64,000 bases of DNA from Euptelea pleiosperma (Eukaryota; Streptophyta; Magnoliopsida; Ranunculales; Eupteleaceae), in contig CM068551.1 of the NCBI GenBank assembly GCA_035048495.1, positions 20,338,248 through 20,402,247 on the forward strand, read 5' to 3'. The notes under the pieces were generated by a model. The model saw nothing but the letters and a program-made list of their open reading frames with translations, was not told the DNA's origin and ran no database searches. A program made the translations under genes and the position numbers. Each line of letters opens with the position of its first letter. The first letter of the stretch is position 1. Below are positions 1-12,500 of this stretch, piece by piece.

Positions 1-94
1 GATTGACCCATACTTCTGCATTAATTAAGTACACTTGACAGCACTGTTTTCGAAAAACGTTTAAATTTCAAAAATTAAAAACAAGTTGTCAAAG

Positions 95-468
95 GTAGGG
101 ATGTCGAAGGGTCGTTCCGGCTCGTTTCCTAAGGTACTCAGAACCGGAATCAATATTGTCAATTCTTATCGGTTCTGGTTCTCAAAATGATGGATCCAGA
201 ATCAGAATCGATTATTTGCGTCCGGTTCCAAGTATGTTGGTACAAATCTTGATAATGTTATTATATTTTAACACTGCATTTATATATCGATTCCGTTTCT
301 TATCGGTTTCAGGTCCAAATCTAACTACCCAGAATCGGAATTATTATTTTTGGTTTGATTTCGATTGTGGTTCGTTTTTAAACGGTTCCCAAAATGTGGA
401 ACCAGAACCATTGTTTTCGATTCTGGTTCCAACTCGATTTTCGGTTAAAAGGTAAAATTGACACCCCT
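95..468. mobile_element. Non-autonomous hAT-like element (MITE-D copy 1)
   Basis: The 8-bp direct repeat TGTCAAAG lies at 87-94 and again at 469-476. Between them the ends are inverted: about TAGGGATGTC at the left and GACACCCCT at the right, the terminus type common in plant hAT elements. The interior is a degenerate run of GGTTCTGGTTCC-like words in both orientations. There is no transposase, and the 99-codon open frame across it is only a by-product of the repeats. The 8-bp duplication length fits hAT. Related sequence appears near 47.7-48.0 kb and 58.84-58.93 kb. Confidence 0.7.
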
Positions 469-480
469 TGTCAAAGGGAT

Positions 481-831
481 AATCTTTGATGACTTTGACG
501 ATGGACCACGGTATGAGCCAGTGGTACGCTTTTAGGGACCAGTGATAGTATGGATGCTGGACCCATCCCTAGGTGGACCTACGGACCAAAAATAAGCCTG
601 ATTAATTAGTAACTTCTAACCCTTGAACTTGAGTCATTTTCATGGATTTATTTTTAACCATGGGAATTAAGCATTATTTTGGGTACTCAGATCCAAAGGT
701 TATAAATCACTAATTAGATTGATTTTTTGGTATCCACCTAGGGATGTGCCAAACATCCATACCATCGGTAGTCTCTAAGAGTGTGCCACATGGCTCATAC
801 TTGTCATCAACGTAATACGTCATCAAAGATT
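481..831. repeat. Foldback MITE, family A copy 1
   Basis: The ends are inverted (AATCTTTGATGAC at the left, GTCATCAAAGATT at the right). The arms repeat inward as an imperfect palindrome containing GTCCACCTAGGGAT-like and GCCACATGGCTCAT-like words. The same arms recur at 35.7, 39.9, 42.8, 49.0 and 56.8 kb. There is no coding capacity. The element directly follows the hAT-like element. Confidence 0.65.
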
Positions 832-979
832 TCTTCTTGTCAAATGCTACAAGTCGGATGCAAAGACACTATGTTGCTCAATAGCGTTGTTGATAAAAAA
901 TGAACTCGATGCTTATTGGATATCTTGGACCTTATTTTGTAGAGTGGCGAGTGTCAACAGGTTGGTTCTGGTTCCAGTT

Positions 980-1494
980 AGGGCTGCAATTTGCACAAGC
1001 TTAACCTGACTTTGGATTGTATTTGATGTGAGTTGGGTTGGACTCGAGATCATATAGTAGAACTTAATCAAAACTCGAGTCTCAAAACTCGAGTTAGGCT
1101 CGGACTGAGGTCTCATTCAACATGACCTAACCCAAGCTCAACCATTATATATGTATAATAAGTCTGTCTAAAGCTACACCCATTTCTTACATCCAATACT
1201 TACATCGAGTGGTGGGGCCCACATGGAGATCATGTTGGACAATCTAACCATGCATTGAGTTGTCAATGCCATGACGGTCATCATCACAAAAATCAGTCTA
1301 CATTGACGTTGCTAACCTTACAAAAAATCGACCTGTAGTAACGATTTAATGGATGGCCTGGATTTTTCATGAAGTTAGGAATGTTAAAATGGACCGATTT
1401 TTTGTTAAGATGGTCACCAGTATGGACACCGTAGAATGTGATTGGACTCGGGTTGACCCTCAACCTCAACCCAACCCATCTGAGTTGCAGCCCT
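980..1494. repeat. Candidate inverted-repeat element
   Basis: AGGGCTGCAA at 980 is matched by TTGCAGCCCT ending at 1494. GAGTTGGGTTGG-type sequence near the left is mirrored by CCAACCCATCTGAG near the right. The interior carries GGGGCCCACATGGAGATCAT and AAAAATCAG words shared with the MITE at 2075-2470. No clean target-site duplication was seen, so the ends are provisional. Confidence 0.4.
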
Positions 1495-2074
1495 AGTTCT
1501 AGTATCAGTCTACCTAAAAACCCAGACACATAATCTATTATATACTATGGTTCTGACATTCAAGTCATACGGGTTCTGGTTTTAGTACTTAAAATAGGTG
1601 GTCCTATAATCGCAATAGACAAATACCCAGCTTGGGGTATCAGGTACCCCAAGGGTTATATAAAAAATAAAAGTTAATTGGTTTTCATGCTAAAATTCAT
1701 AAGAAAATTGATCGAAGAATGCTAGCAAGCAATGCCTAAACTATGTTGCACAAATGCAATGCTGTATTAGACAAGAAAAACTACATCTAAAACCACACTT
1801 TGAATTAAAATATATTTTTTGACTAGCAGAAAAAATAAAGAATTGTCAGAGTTTGACACTTGTGCAGAATGTCCAATTCAGGGAACCTTGAAAAATAGAA
1901 TTCCTAGATATGGGAGTATATTTTAAATAACATGAAAAATATATTTTTATTATAATAATAAGGATAATAGTAGATATTGTGATAAGGATATAATTTTCTT
2001 TTAATCAAACGAATATCTTATGATCTGTATCATATACTTATTTAATGTGTATATATATATATATATATATATAT
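1495..2074. other. Spacer, no gene seen
   Basis: AT-rich DNA without a supported reading frame. It ends in an uninterrupted AT dinucleotide run of about 24 bp (2051-2074) directly abutting the next inverted-repeat element. Confidence 0.6.
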
Positions 2075-2470
2075 GGGCTGGGATACGTTGACTCATGCTA
2101 TTCTTACTAATAGATTACTAATGGACGTGGGGCCCACATGTAGATGAGTTAAGAGCTGATTTTTTGTGAGGATGATCTCCTCACCATGGAGATCATCCTC
2201 ACCAAAAATCAGTAATTTTTAAAACTTCTAACCCTGTCAAATATGGACCTAAATTTAACGGTGAAAATGGATGGTCCAAAATTTTTCATTTTGCAATCCA
2301 CTTTTCACAAGGGTGCAAATGTTGGAATGGGCTGATTTTTTATGTGGTTGATATCCATGTTGAGAAGAATATCATCACCAGAAATTAGCCGTTAACTCGT
2401 CTGCATGTGGGCCCCATGCCCATTAGTAATTGTATTAGTAAGAATAGCATAAGTCATTTTATCCCAGCCC
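2075..2470. repeat. Foldback MITE, family C
   Basis: Long terminal inverted repeats: GGGCTGGGAT at the left pairs with ATCCCAGCCC at the right. Both arms continue with matching TATTCTTACTAAT words and GGGGCCCACATG / CATGTGGGCCCC words over roughly 70 bp. The interior has GAGGATGATCTCCTCACC-type sequence that also occurs inside the Mutator-like element at 60182-60557, suggesting relationship. It was inserted at an AT microsatellite, so the target duplication cannot be read. Confidence 0.6.
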
Positions 2471-2793
2471 TAAATTAGTAATTATATAATGTTATTTTAT
2501 TTTATTGTATGGAGAACTTTAATTGTAAAAGGTAGAACTCATAACCTATGACAAATGTCAGTGAGTATCTAGCAAGGAAAGAAAAACAAATAGAATTTAG
2601 AGTCGCACCAAAATCCATATCACGTCGGACTCTGATACATATCCGACATGGGTACTTCACCCATTTAGAAGAATCCCTGCAACATAGCCTTGTCACATTA
2701 GCTAATTTGAAAATAGAATGTTGACGTAATATGAATAATAAAATATTAAACATTAGGTTATCTAAGCTTTTAAATATTATGAACAGTATTCGT

Positions 2794-2842
2794 GTAGCCG
2801 ACCCCATACCGTTGGGGAAAAGGCTTATGATGATGATGATGA
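2794..2842 (+). mobile_element. RTE-type LINE 3' tail remnant
   Basis: The sequence GTAGCCGACCCCATACCGTT followed by a GGGGA..AGGCTTATGATGATG tail has the layout of the 3' end of plant RTE-clade LINEs, which finish in short ATG/GAT repeats instead of poly(A). Only the tail is present here. A similar tail inserted in reverse lies at 27592-27639. Confidence 0.5.
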
Positions 2843-3530
2843 TCGAAAAATAAATCTAGGCATTTCAATGTGCTTCGGTTGCTTACCCAAAATAACTGCC
2901 AGGCAGCCTCTATCTAGTATCCTTTTCTTCGTAAGAAAGGTATTTGGTTACAAAGTTTAGTTGTATGGCACGCACCAACCACCCAAAAACCACAATGGTT
3001 TGAGAAGGTTAGTCATGTAAAAACAGTTATTTTTAATGGAGTGACATCATCTAACAGTTCAAATTCATGAGAACATGTGCACACAAGCCCCGGAAAATGT
3101 CTTTAGAGGTCTTCAGTAAAAGAAAGGATTCCTCAATAGATAATATGGTTAGTATGATTAATTTAAGAGGGATACTTAGCACATCTTTTTGATCCAATCT
3201 GTCTTGTACACATGGCTAACATGTGGAGGAGTTGAGACTCATCTTCCCATAGGTCTGCTGGTCCAAAAACCAACCCAATACAATGATCCTAGCTTGCAGG
3301 GAAATCTCATTGTTCTCAACAGTAGTGAGGGGGAGATGACAAGCCGTATAGCTACCCCGCATAACCGCCAATGCAAAGTCATGATTTCTGAACTTTTTTT
3401 TTATAAGATGATTTCTGAACTTTCTTGACTAATTACAGTATGGTTTAAAATTCACTACAAATCCAATAACAAAAAAACAAGAAAAAAAATCAGTTGAAGA
3501 TGTCGCAACTTACAGTTGATATAGAGACAT
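2843..3530. other. Spacer downstream of XRCC4
   Basis: AT-rich sequence following the XRCC4 stop codon on the minus strand. It should contain the 3' UTR and polyadenylation signals, but I could not fix a cleavage site. No other gene is supported. Confidence 0.5.
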
Positions 3531-6500
3531 CTACTTGTGTGTTTTTCTCTTTCGACTGTTTAGCCTAGCTGCTGGAATGTTCTTTGAAGTGCAAGTGAGA
3601 TTCTTCACAGGTTCTTCCTCACTTTTGTCATCACCAGTTCCTTCATCATAGCTCTCAGTTTTGTCAGTGGATTCATCCTCTTCTTGTAGAGATTTCCCGG
3701 TAGGTTCCTGTGTTGATAGTCGGTCTCGAAGTTCCCTCAGCTTTGCTTTCTTTGAATTCAAGACCCCAACAAACTAGAACCAGAACAAACAAGAGAGGGA
3801 GATAGACATTGGAGGTTTAAACATCCATTACTTTCTAATGCTTGGGAAGATATGCATTTCGATGATCAACTCCTATTAGTTTTATAACTGATATTAATCC
3901 CATTATCAGACTACCTCAAATTCAACAAAATAACCAATGAATAGGACCTAACACTTTCTGCCTCAATGAGAAAACTTGAAATACAATCAGAAGAGTCACA
4001 TTTAATAGGGTGTTTCAAAGCAAGGAATGGGGACATTCTGAAACACAGTTGTTTTCGGCTGTTTTTGTTTATCTCACTGTTGAACAGTGATGAGAAAGGC
4101 GAGCCCAGTAAATTTGATCATTAAGGGACCTTATCTCCAGAAAGGGGCATCAAAGGAAAAAATGTAAGTTGCAAGCTCAATGAGCCAATCTATTTTCTAT
4201 TTGCATCTCCCATAAGATTATCTATTCTGATACTCGTATTGATTAAGACATCTCATCGTATGTATGGACATGTTAGTGTCTAAACACAGATATCGATTAC
4301 CAGACATGAGAATTTCAAGAGGCCTGATGTGCTAAGATGTCCATACAAGAATAATGAAGTAATAAAAAATGTAGCCCGCGATGGATGATTAAGAATAGTT
4401 GAGAAGACCAATAACATAATCCCCAGGTACCATCATAACAAACTTCTAGAAAATCGAGTATCCCTGTTATATAGTTGCAAATGAACTTAATCGAGGCCTA
4501 CACCTTTTAATTGTTCTATGTATCTTCTAACATGTCTTGCTTTTACTCGATTAAATGGAAACACAAGGAAAAACATAATTTGTTACAAGATGATTTTCTA
4601 GGAGCAAAATTAAATACAATTTTTACAATAAGTCCAAAAAAATTAAGACGTGATATGTTGATCCGTCGGCATGAGGAGGAAGTTTAGGTTTGCCTGATGG
4701 ATCTGTATTTTAGATGCTACTACAGGATTGCAATCACTTCTGACACATATAGTGAAAGACTGACACAATGATCTTATGATCGAGGGCTATGTTGTTGATT
4801 AGGCTACAACAGAAGGATCACATTATAACTGCAAGACACCAAAAAGCAACATCGACCAAACTACAAAATACTCAACCTGATGTCTTGAAATGTGAGCAAA
4901 ACCTAACTACTACATTCAGGATAGATCTCAAAAACACTTGTTTTGATAACAAATTCTACACCTGTCCAAAAAAATTGAACCCCCACAAAACATAATTATT
5001 ACCCTTCTCCCTTTGATTCTTGCCACCATTTGACAAATAAAATCTTGTTATAGAATATAGACACACCAAGCTTCAATAAAGAAAGTCAATTTACAATTAG
5101 CCACACCGGATGGAAATTTCATACGAAAGGATCATCCATATCTTATGTATTTAGGAATTATTATCACTTAAGGTCTCAAATCCATTATAATCATATAATT
5201 GTAGAGTCTACCATTCTATGATGGAATACACCTGATAATCTGAAACAACTTACCAAGAACATGAGCCAAACCATAGACCAACCCTAAAACGAACAAAGCT
5301 GCAATTTTAGACTACTTCAATATAAGGTTTTTCTTTTTTTGGTAGGACACTTCAATATAAGGTTAAAACATAGTATAGCTCAAACTGCCGAATAACCCAT
5401 TCCAAAGTCAATTATATAAAGAAAAAGCAAAAAAGACAAAAAAAGGATGACCAAGAAAGTGCTAAAAGAGAAAACAGCAAGGCTTAAATGCACTCAGAGA
5501 GTCATGGAAGATAACCATCATAAAGAGTTGCATCCCTTGAATGCCACCCTCGAGAGTAAGACAAAGTAAAATGTGGAGTTGCAGGAAACTCTTATGTAGG
5601 GTGGCGCTCCCGCTCTAGAACCGCACTTCCACGCTTCGGACTTGGGAGCTCTTTGGACTCGCGGTTCTTAGTTGACCAAAACCCGAACCTGTTTGAGACG
5701 GACTCTTGCTTTGCTAAGCAACAAGTATTTGACAGGAAATTTTGGAAACAAACCTTAATGATTCTCTTATGTAGTGAAGAACTTAAGAAGTGATGATATT
5801 CTATCACAAAAATAAAATTATAAATTGCAGATATTATTAACTAATTTAGCATATTATTTGGACATGTCAATTAATATGTATATGCATACCCTTTTAAAAT
5901 AATTAATTTAGCTCTCTTTAATGTCTGTGTGTGTACTGTGTACTGTGTGCTGTGTGCTGTGTAGTACGGACACTTCTCAGGCATTCCCCACCCTAGGGCT
6001 TCCTTGAAACACCCGCTTCCTCGCTCCCATTCCTGTATCAGCTATCGCTTCGTGCAACTAAGGTTGCAACTAAAGTACAGGGTGTACAGTGATGGATTTC
6101 AGGAAAGATGCTCCAACTTTGGGACACACTTTAAATAGTCCCATTGATGAAATAAAGATCCAATAATGAATGAAATCAAAGAAACATGTTACCACAGTTC
6201 ATTGCTCACAGCACACCTTTGGATAGATAGCCGATTCAAATTCTGCCTTCTCATTGTTGAACTTCTCACTTTGGGCTAAGCATTTTTCAGCTTCCACCTT
6301 CAACTTCTCCAATGAATGGGTCTTTCTGACAACTTCCTCCTATTAATATAGATCAAATAATAATGTCATAATTTCACAGAGAATAGTCTCACAAGCAAGG
6401 AACACCTTCAATCAACTGATTTTCAAGAGTTTCAATACAAAATAAATACGTTTTTTCAAATTCTGTAAAAGAAGCCCATATTAAGCTCCTCATCCATAGA

Positions 6501-9500
6501 TGGAATGTCGAGTATAGGCAGAAAAGCTTAACTCATTTCTAGTCAAACGTTACACAACCTATCAAACAGTTCAATCTCTCAAACGAATGGGTCTTTCTGA
6601 CAACTTCTTCCTATTAATATATACCAAATAATAATGTCATACTTTCATATAAGAGTTTCACAAGCGAGGAATTACTTCAATCAACTAATTTTCAAGATTG
6701 TCAATACAAAACAAATATGTTTTCTTTCTAGTTCTATAAAAGCAGCCTATATATAAAATCCTCATCTCTAGATGGAATGCCGAGTAAAGGCAGAAAAGCC
6801 CAACTCATTTCTAGTCAAACCTTTGGCATCCTATCAATCAGTTCAATACCAGGGTTAAATCTCAGACTGTACAAACTACCAAGTCAGATGCTATGTGTTG
6901 AGTTGTAACGCATGATTCACAAGGTATAATTTGAAACATAACAGAGATACATGTGACATTTTATAGCTCACACATATATCATTTGACTTGCATGTTTGGT
7001 TTGGGTTTTTCTCAGTACGTTAGTAAGTAAGAATGTTATTTATGTGGTATTTGTCAATGTTAGTAAATGTTGAGTTGATAAACATTACAACTACTGTTTC
7101 CTAAACTTCTAAGTTTTTAATAGAGTAGGGGAAACATAAAATTTAGTCTTTACCATTATTGTTATTAAATTTTTTGCAGCTCACGAAAGGCTCTGTTTGG
7201 CTCACAGAATTTGAGGGCACCTAGAAAACTTTCTTATCAGGGAGTGAATTTTCTTGTAAAGGTTTCCCCTCCAGTTTTGGTGCCCACTGTTTGGTTGTGA
7301 CATGGAAAATCAGAAACTTTTCAGGAAAGAAAAAATCCAATGTTTGTTTTATGGAAAAATATGTGATGTAAATTCTCTGTTTTAGAATAGATTTTTCAAT
7401 ACCTGTCAATAGACCACAACAAGAAATGCTACATCTATTCCATATAAACCACATTATATCAAATTGTGCATAGATAAATCCTGTATAAGTTTTACCTGCC
7501 CTAAAATGTATATATAAATCCAAGACCATCCATTGCAAATAACCTAAATTATGAATGTATCTAATCAAAGACAGATACATAACATTAAAACAAGAGTGAC
7601 AAAATAACAAAAAATGTCTTAAGTAGAATTTGAGATTAGGGTTTTGGTTAGGTTTAGGTCTAGGGTTTCAAAGGTAGAGGAAAGAGAAAAGAGAGAGAGG
7701 AGAGGAAAAAGATGATATGTTTAAGTCACACGACTCCAAAAATCTTATTTATATGAGGGACTAATTACATGACAAGTATACCCCGAGACTATGGGGGGTA
7801 TTTACAAAACTACCCTTTTAGCCTTTTTGATAATACTCCCCCTCATGTTGGTGCGTAGATATCTATCATGCCCAACTTGCTAAGACACCTATGTAGCTGA
7901 TGACTAGGAACTCCCTTAGTGAATACATCAGCTACCTGCTCGTCGGTCGTCACAAAAGGAGTACAAACTTCCCTAGAAACAATCTTTTCTCGTATGAAGT
8001 GTCTGTCCACTTCAATGTGCTCTGCTCAGGTCATGCTGAACTGGATTATGAGCAATGCTGATTGCTACCTTGTTATCAAAATATAGGCTCACAGAGTTAG
8101 TAACAGGGAATCCCAATTCAGCCACTAGGATCTTCAACCATAGCATCTTACACAAGTCATTGGCCATAGCTCTAAACTCAGCATTTGCACTGGATTGAGC
8201 AACTACAGGTTGCTTCTTGCTTCTCCACGTCACAAGGTTGCCCACAACGAAGGCGCAATATCCAGATGTGGATCTTCTATCATCTTTAGCTCCTGCCCAA
8301 TCTGCATCAATGTAAGACTCCACTCTCATGTGACCATTTTTCTTGAAGAGAAGTCCCGTACAAGGGGAGGATTAGAAATACCTCAAAATCCTATGTGCTA
8401 CCTCAAGGTGCATTTCTCTAGGTGAGTACATATATTGGCTGATCACACTAACAACGTATGCGATATCCAGCCTGGTCAAAGAGAGATATTAGTCTGCCAA
8501 CTAGTCGTTGAAAACTTCCAACATCCTTCAGTAACTCACCACTTGCCTCACCCAGCTTATGATTCTATTCTATAGGGGTGTCCATTGGCTTGGCCCATAA
8601 TTTTCCGGAATCCTTTAGAAGATCCATGACATACTTCCTTTGAGAGATGAAGATCCCCTGACTTGATCTTGCGACCTCTATACTTAGAAAGTACTTTAAG
8701 GGTCCTAGATCCTTTGTTTCAAACTCGCTAGCAAGATGTCTTTTTAGCTTTATAGCTTCTTCAGCATCATTGTCAGTCACAATGATGTCATCCACATAGA
8801 CAATGAGAGCGGTGGTACTTGTCCATTGTGTTGCACAAACAAGGTATGATCAACTTGGCTTTGGGTGTAGCCCAGACTCTTCACTGCCTGGGTAAACCTC
8901 TCAAACCATGCTCTGGGGGATTGTTTCAACCCATACAGGGACTTCTTCAGCCTACAAACTCTAATACTATCTCCTGTTGCTATGAATCCAGAGGAGGAAC
9001 CATATACACTTCTTGTAGATCTCCATGAAGAAATGCATTCTTTACGTCCAGTTGATGCAAAGGCCATGACTCGTTAGCAGCAAGATATATGAGCACCCTT
9101 ATGGAGTTCATTTTAGCAACTGGCGCAAATGTCACCATATAATCGATGCCATATGTCTGAAAGTACCCTTTGGCTACTAATCTGGCCTTGTACTTCTCTA
9201 CTGACCCGTTTGCCTTGTACGTCACGATGTACACCCATTTGCACCCCACTTGTTTCTTCCCCCTAGGTAAGTCAACTAGCTCCCAGGTGTTATTCTTTTC
9301 TAAAGCACTCATCTCTTTAACCATTGCATCCTTCCACTTAGGATGTTTCAGCCCTTCTGCCACTGAGGAAGGTATGGAAATGGTGGACAACGAAGTAACA
9401 AATGACCTATAAGAGGGAGACAAGGCCCCATACGAAACAAAGTTACTGAGAGGGTGTTGAGTACAACTCCTCGTACACTTTCAAATTGTGAGATAATCCT

Positions 9501-12500
9501 ATCCGGGCTAAAGTTGAGGCTTTCCTATGGTTAGTTGGGCTGGACAAAAAATCCTAACAATTGACCATCTTAACAACCAAAAAATGTTGATCCTACATGG
9601 ATGCACTGTGTAAGGAAGACGATGAGAACGTTAATTATTTGTTTATTTATTGCAAGGTAGTTCATGTGGTGTGGAGCTTCTTTCTCTTAATTTTGTCAAA
9701 GATGGCTTTCGAACATTGTGAAAGAATTCAATTCTTGGCTAAGTGAAGAGTATGGCCAAAAGGGAGATTCTTCCTATGGCCAAGCAAAACAATCAAACTT
9801 TTGAAGATCAAAGAAGAGATGTTACAAATATTTGCCTATACATCAATAGATTAATCATTGCTTCGGGCATCAGCTTTGAAGGAATTTGATAAAGTTTTTG
9901 TGGACGAGTGGGAAGATATTCTTTATGAAGATGTTCATCTTTGAGCTTTTTACTTCAACTTGTCATTCTTTTTTAATTTTGTCGCTATTTTTCATTTTTT
10001 CATAGGGAATGCTTTTCCCTATTCTTATAGTCACATACTTCAATAAAATTCCTATTGTTACCAATCTGGGAAAAAGAAAAAAAAAGGCAAAACCAACACA
10101 AACAAAAGGTAATCTTTTACCTTGTTAAAACTTGGTCGCTTAACTTAGCTTTTTTAACCCTACATCCCTTAAATATATGAATGGAACCCTTAACGAATGA
10201 TGAATAGACAATGCAACCAGTAGAATTCCAAACAATTGAACTCCAAACATCTCATCACTGGGGTGTAAACAAAAAGAGGAAAAAGAGAAAACAACCGACT
10301 AGTAGAACTCCAAACAAAAATCTCTATGGACAGAAACGATTGGAAAGTAATTGGTTTGAAGCGATCATAGTGAAAAAGATGTACTTGAAAACAGAATAAA
10401 AGATGAAAAGGGATATCCATAAACTGAAACACTAAACCACCATGTCCTCATGCCTCAAAAGTCAACAACGGTTAATTCACTAGTTCTTCAATCCATAGTG
10501 CTCAGGCCCTCCTATTAGGGGTGCCATTCCCACTCCGAAACATTGATTAAGTGGTTCGTGATCGTATCCTTCTCCAAACCTTGCTCCCACAATTTTGGAA
10601 CCTCGCTCCACCTACTTTGTTGACCGACTCTATCTTTCTCTCAACAATTGACATAAAAATCCTTGTTCTTATATTTACTCTCATAGATTTTCTGCTGAGA
10701 AACAATGGTTTTTACAGAATATTGGTAATTATTGCAAGTTTGCAATTATGACGCAATCAGGCAACAAAGGTAAATTTTTCACAGCAACTAAAGTCAGTTG
10801 TCAAATTAGTTGTTAATGAGAAATATCAGTTGAGGATTGTTTGGTGATGGCTGTTTGGAGGTTATGAGATTGGTGGGCAGCAACACCATGGCAAAGGAGA
10901 ATAATGGAAATGCAACCAAGCTATGGACATGGGTGGGACATGTGGGAAAAGAAATAAGGGAAAACATTTAATAGCTATTAATAGAAGTACAAAAATATAC
11001 AACGTAACTTATATAGCTCCTACTCATAAAAGGTAAAAGGAACAAAGCAAATTTGGATGTAGCAAATTTGGTGATGGTTGTAACTTGTCATCATGGCTTT
11101 ATTTTAACTTTAATCCTTCAATGCACTTAGTTATGAAGCACTAGGCCGACGACAATGAGAGCTCTCCTGAGATTCAAAGCAGCTACAACTCACACAAATC
11201 GTTATCATTATGTAGCATTGGATCTACTTAAGGATGTCAACGAGCCAAGCTGAGCCTATCTTCTCCCAACTCAGCTCGAGCTCATGAATCTCGAGTCTAG
11301 CTTGAGCTCTGGAATCGATCTTGATGAAGACAAAAAAGGGAGAGAAAGGAAGAAGAAGAAGAAGGGACAAATTTACAGATTTGTCGTCCAAAGCAAGAGG
11401 AAGAAAACCCTAATTTCATCTGATTGGTTTTAGGATTTCTCTTTTCTTTGATCAGTCTTTCATTCCTACTGGCAAACTAATATGAAAAGAAATGAGAGAA
11501 TGAGAGAGATTTATTGCCTCCACATAAGGGGAGTCATCGTGATGTGGGTTGAAGTTGGGGTGGGGGTGAGATATACATGAATGGGTTAGGCTTTTGGACA
11601 TTTTGTACTTTGATTTCTTTTGTTTTAATGGTTTTTCCACTGAGAAGGTTTAATTAATTAATATACCTGATACAAATAGAAGTAACAGTAATAAAAAAAT
11701 CTTAATAAATATTTATATTGTATTTAATATATACATCATTCTATCGAGAGGAGCCTAAACTAGCTAGGCTTGTGAGCCACTTGGTTGAGCTCAAGCTTGG
11801 CTTGTGACAATCCAAGCCCATGCTTGGCTCGTACTGTTGTAAATAAGGTTGTAACCAGTAGATGAAGGTTGTAGATAGAAGAGGGAAAAAAGTGTAATGG
11901 AGGCGGAAGGTGGAGAAGGAGATTAGGGTTAGAGAGAGAAGTTGTGGGAAGAGGAGAAATTGTTAATTCATTCTCCCTCAAACACTGTATATATATATAT
12001 ATGATGGGGCAAAACCCTACAAAGGAGAACACTATTCACGTGAATAGTGAAAACCCAAAAATGGCCCCACGTGGGAAGTGGGACGCAGCCCACTTGAGAC
12101 ACCCACATGGGTGTATTACATAAACTCCAATACTCCCCCTCAAGCTGGTGCGAAGATATCCATCATGCCTAGCTTGCCAGTTAAGGTATGAAGAATAGAC
12201 TTGTTCACCCCCTTTGTGAGTATGTCGGCAACCTGTTCCTGTGTTCTCACATATGGAGTACAAATCAATCCTTGTTGAAGTTTCTCTTTGATAAAGTGAC
12301 GATCAACTTCAATATGCTTGGTTCTATCATGCTGGACTGGGTTGTGAGTAATGCTGATGACAACTTTGTTGTTGCAGTAGAGGCTCATCGACTCTGTCAC
12401 CTGGAGTCCCAATTTCTCAAGCATGGTCCTCAACGAAAGGAGTTCGCACACACCATGTGCCATAGAGCGAAATTCTGCCTTTGCACTGGATCGAGCTACA

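Noticed and set aside
5922..5963. Regularly spaced CTGTG repeats considered as a CRISPR-like or satellite array
   Set aside because: Short degenerate microsatellite in an intron of a eukaryotic gene; no unique spacers.
7221..7610. 129-codon minus-strand frame
   Set aside because: Low-complexity residues, no family resemblance, and it lies within an XRCC4 intron.
9480..10093. Considered as part of the neighbouring Copia
   Set aside because: It is on the opposite strand and carries a LINE zinc-binding module and A-rich tail.
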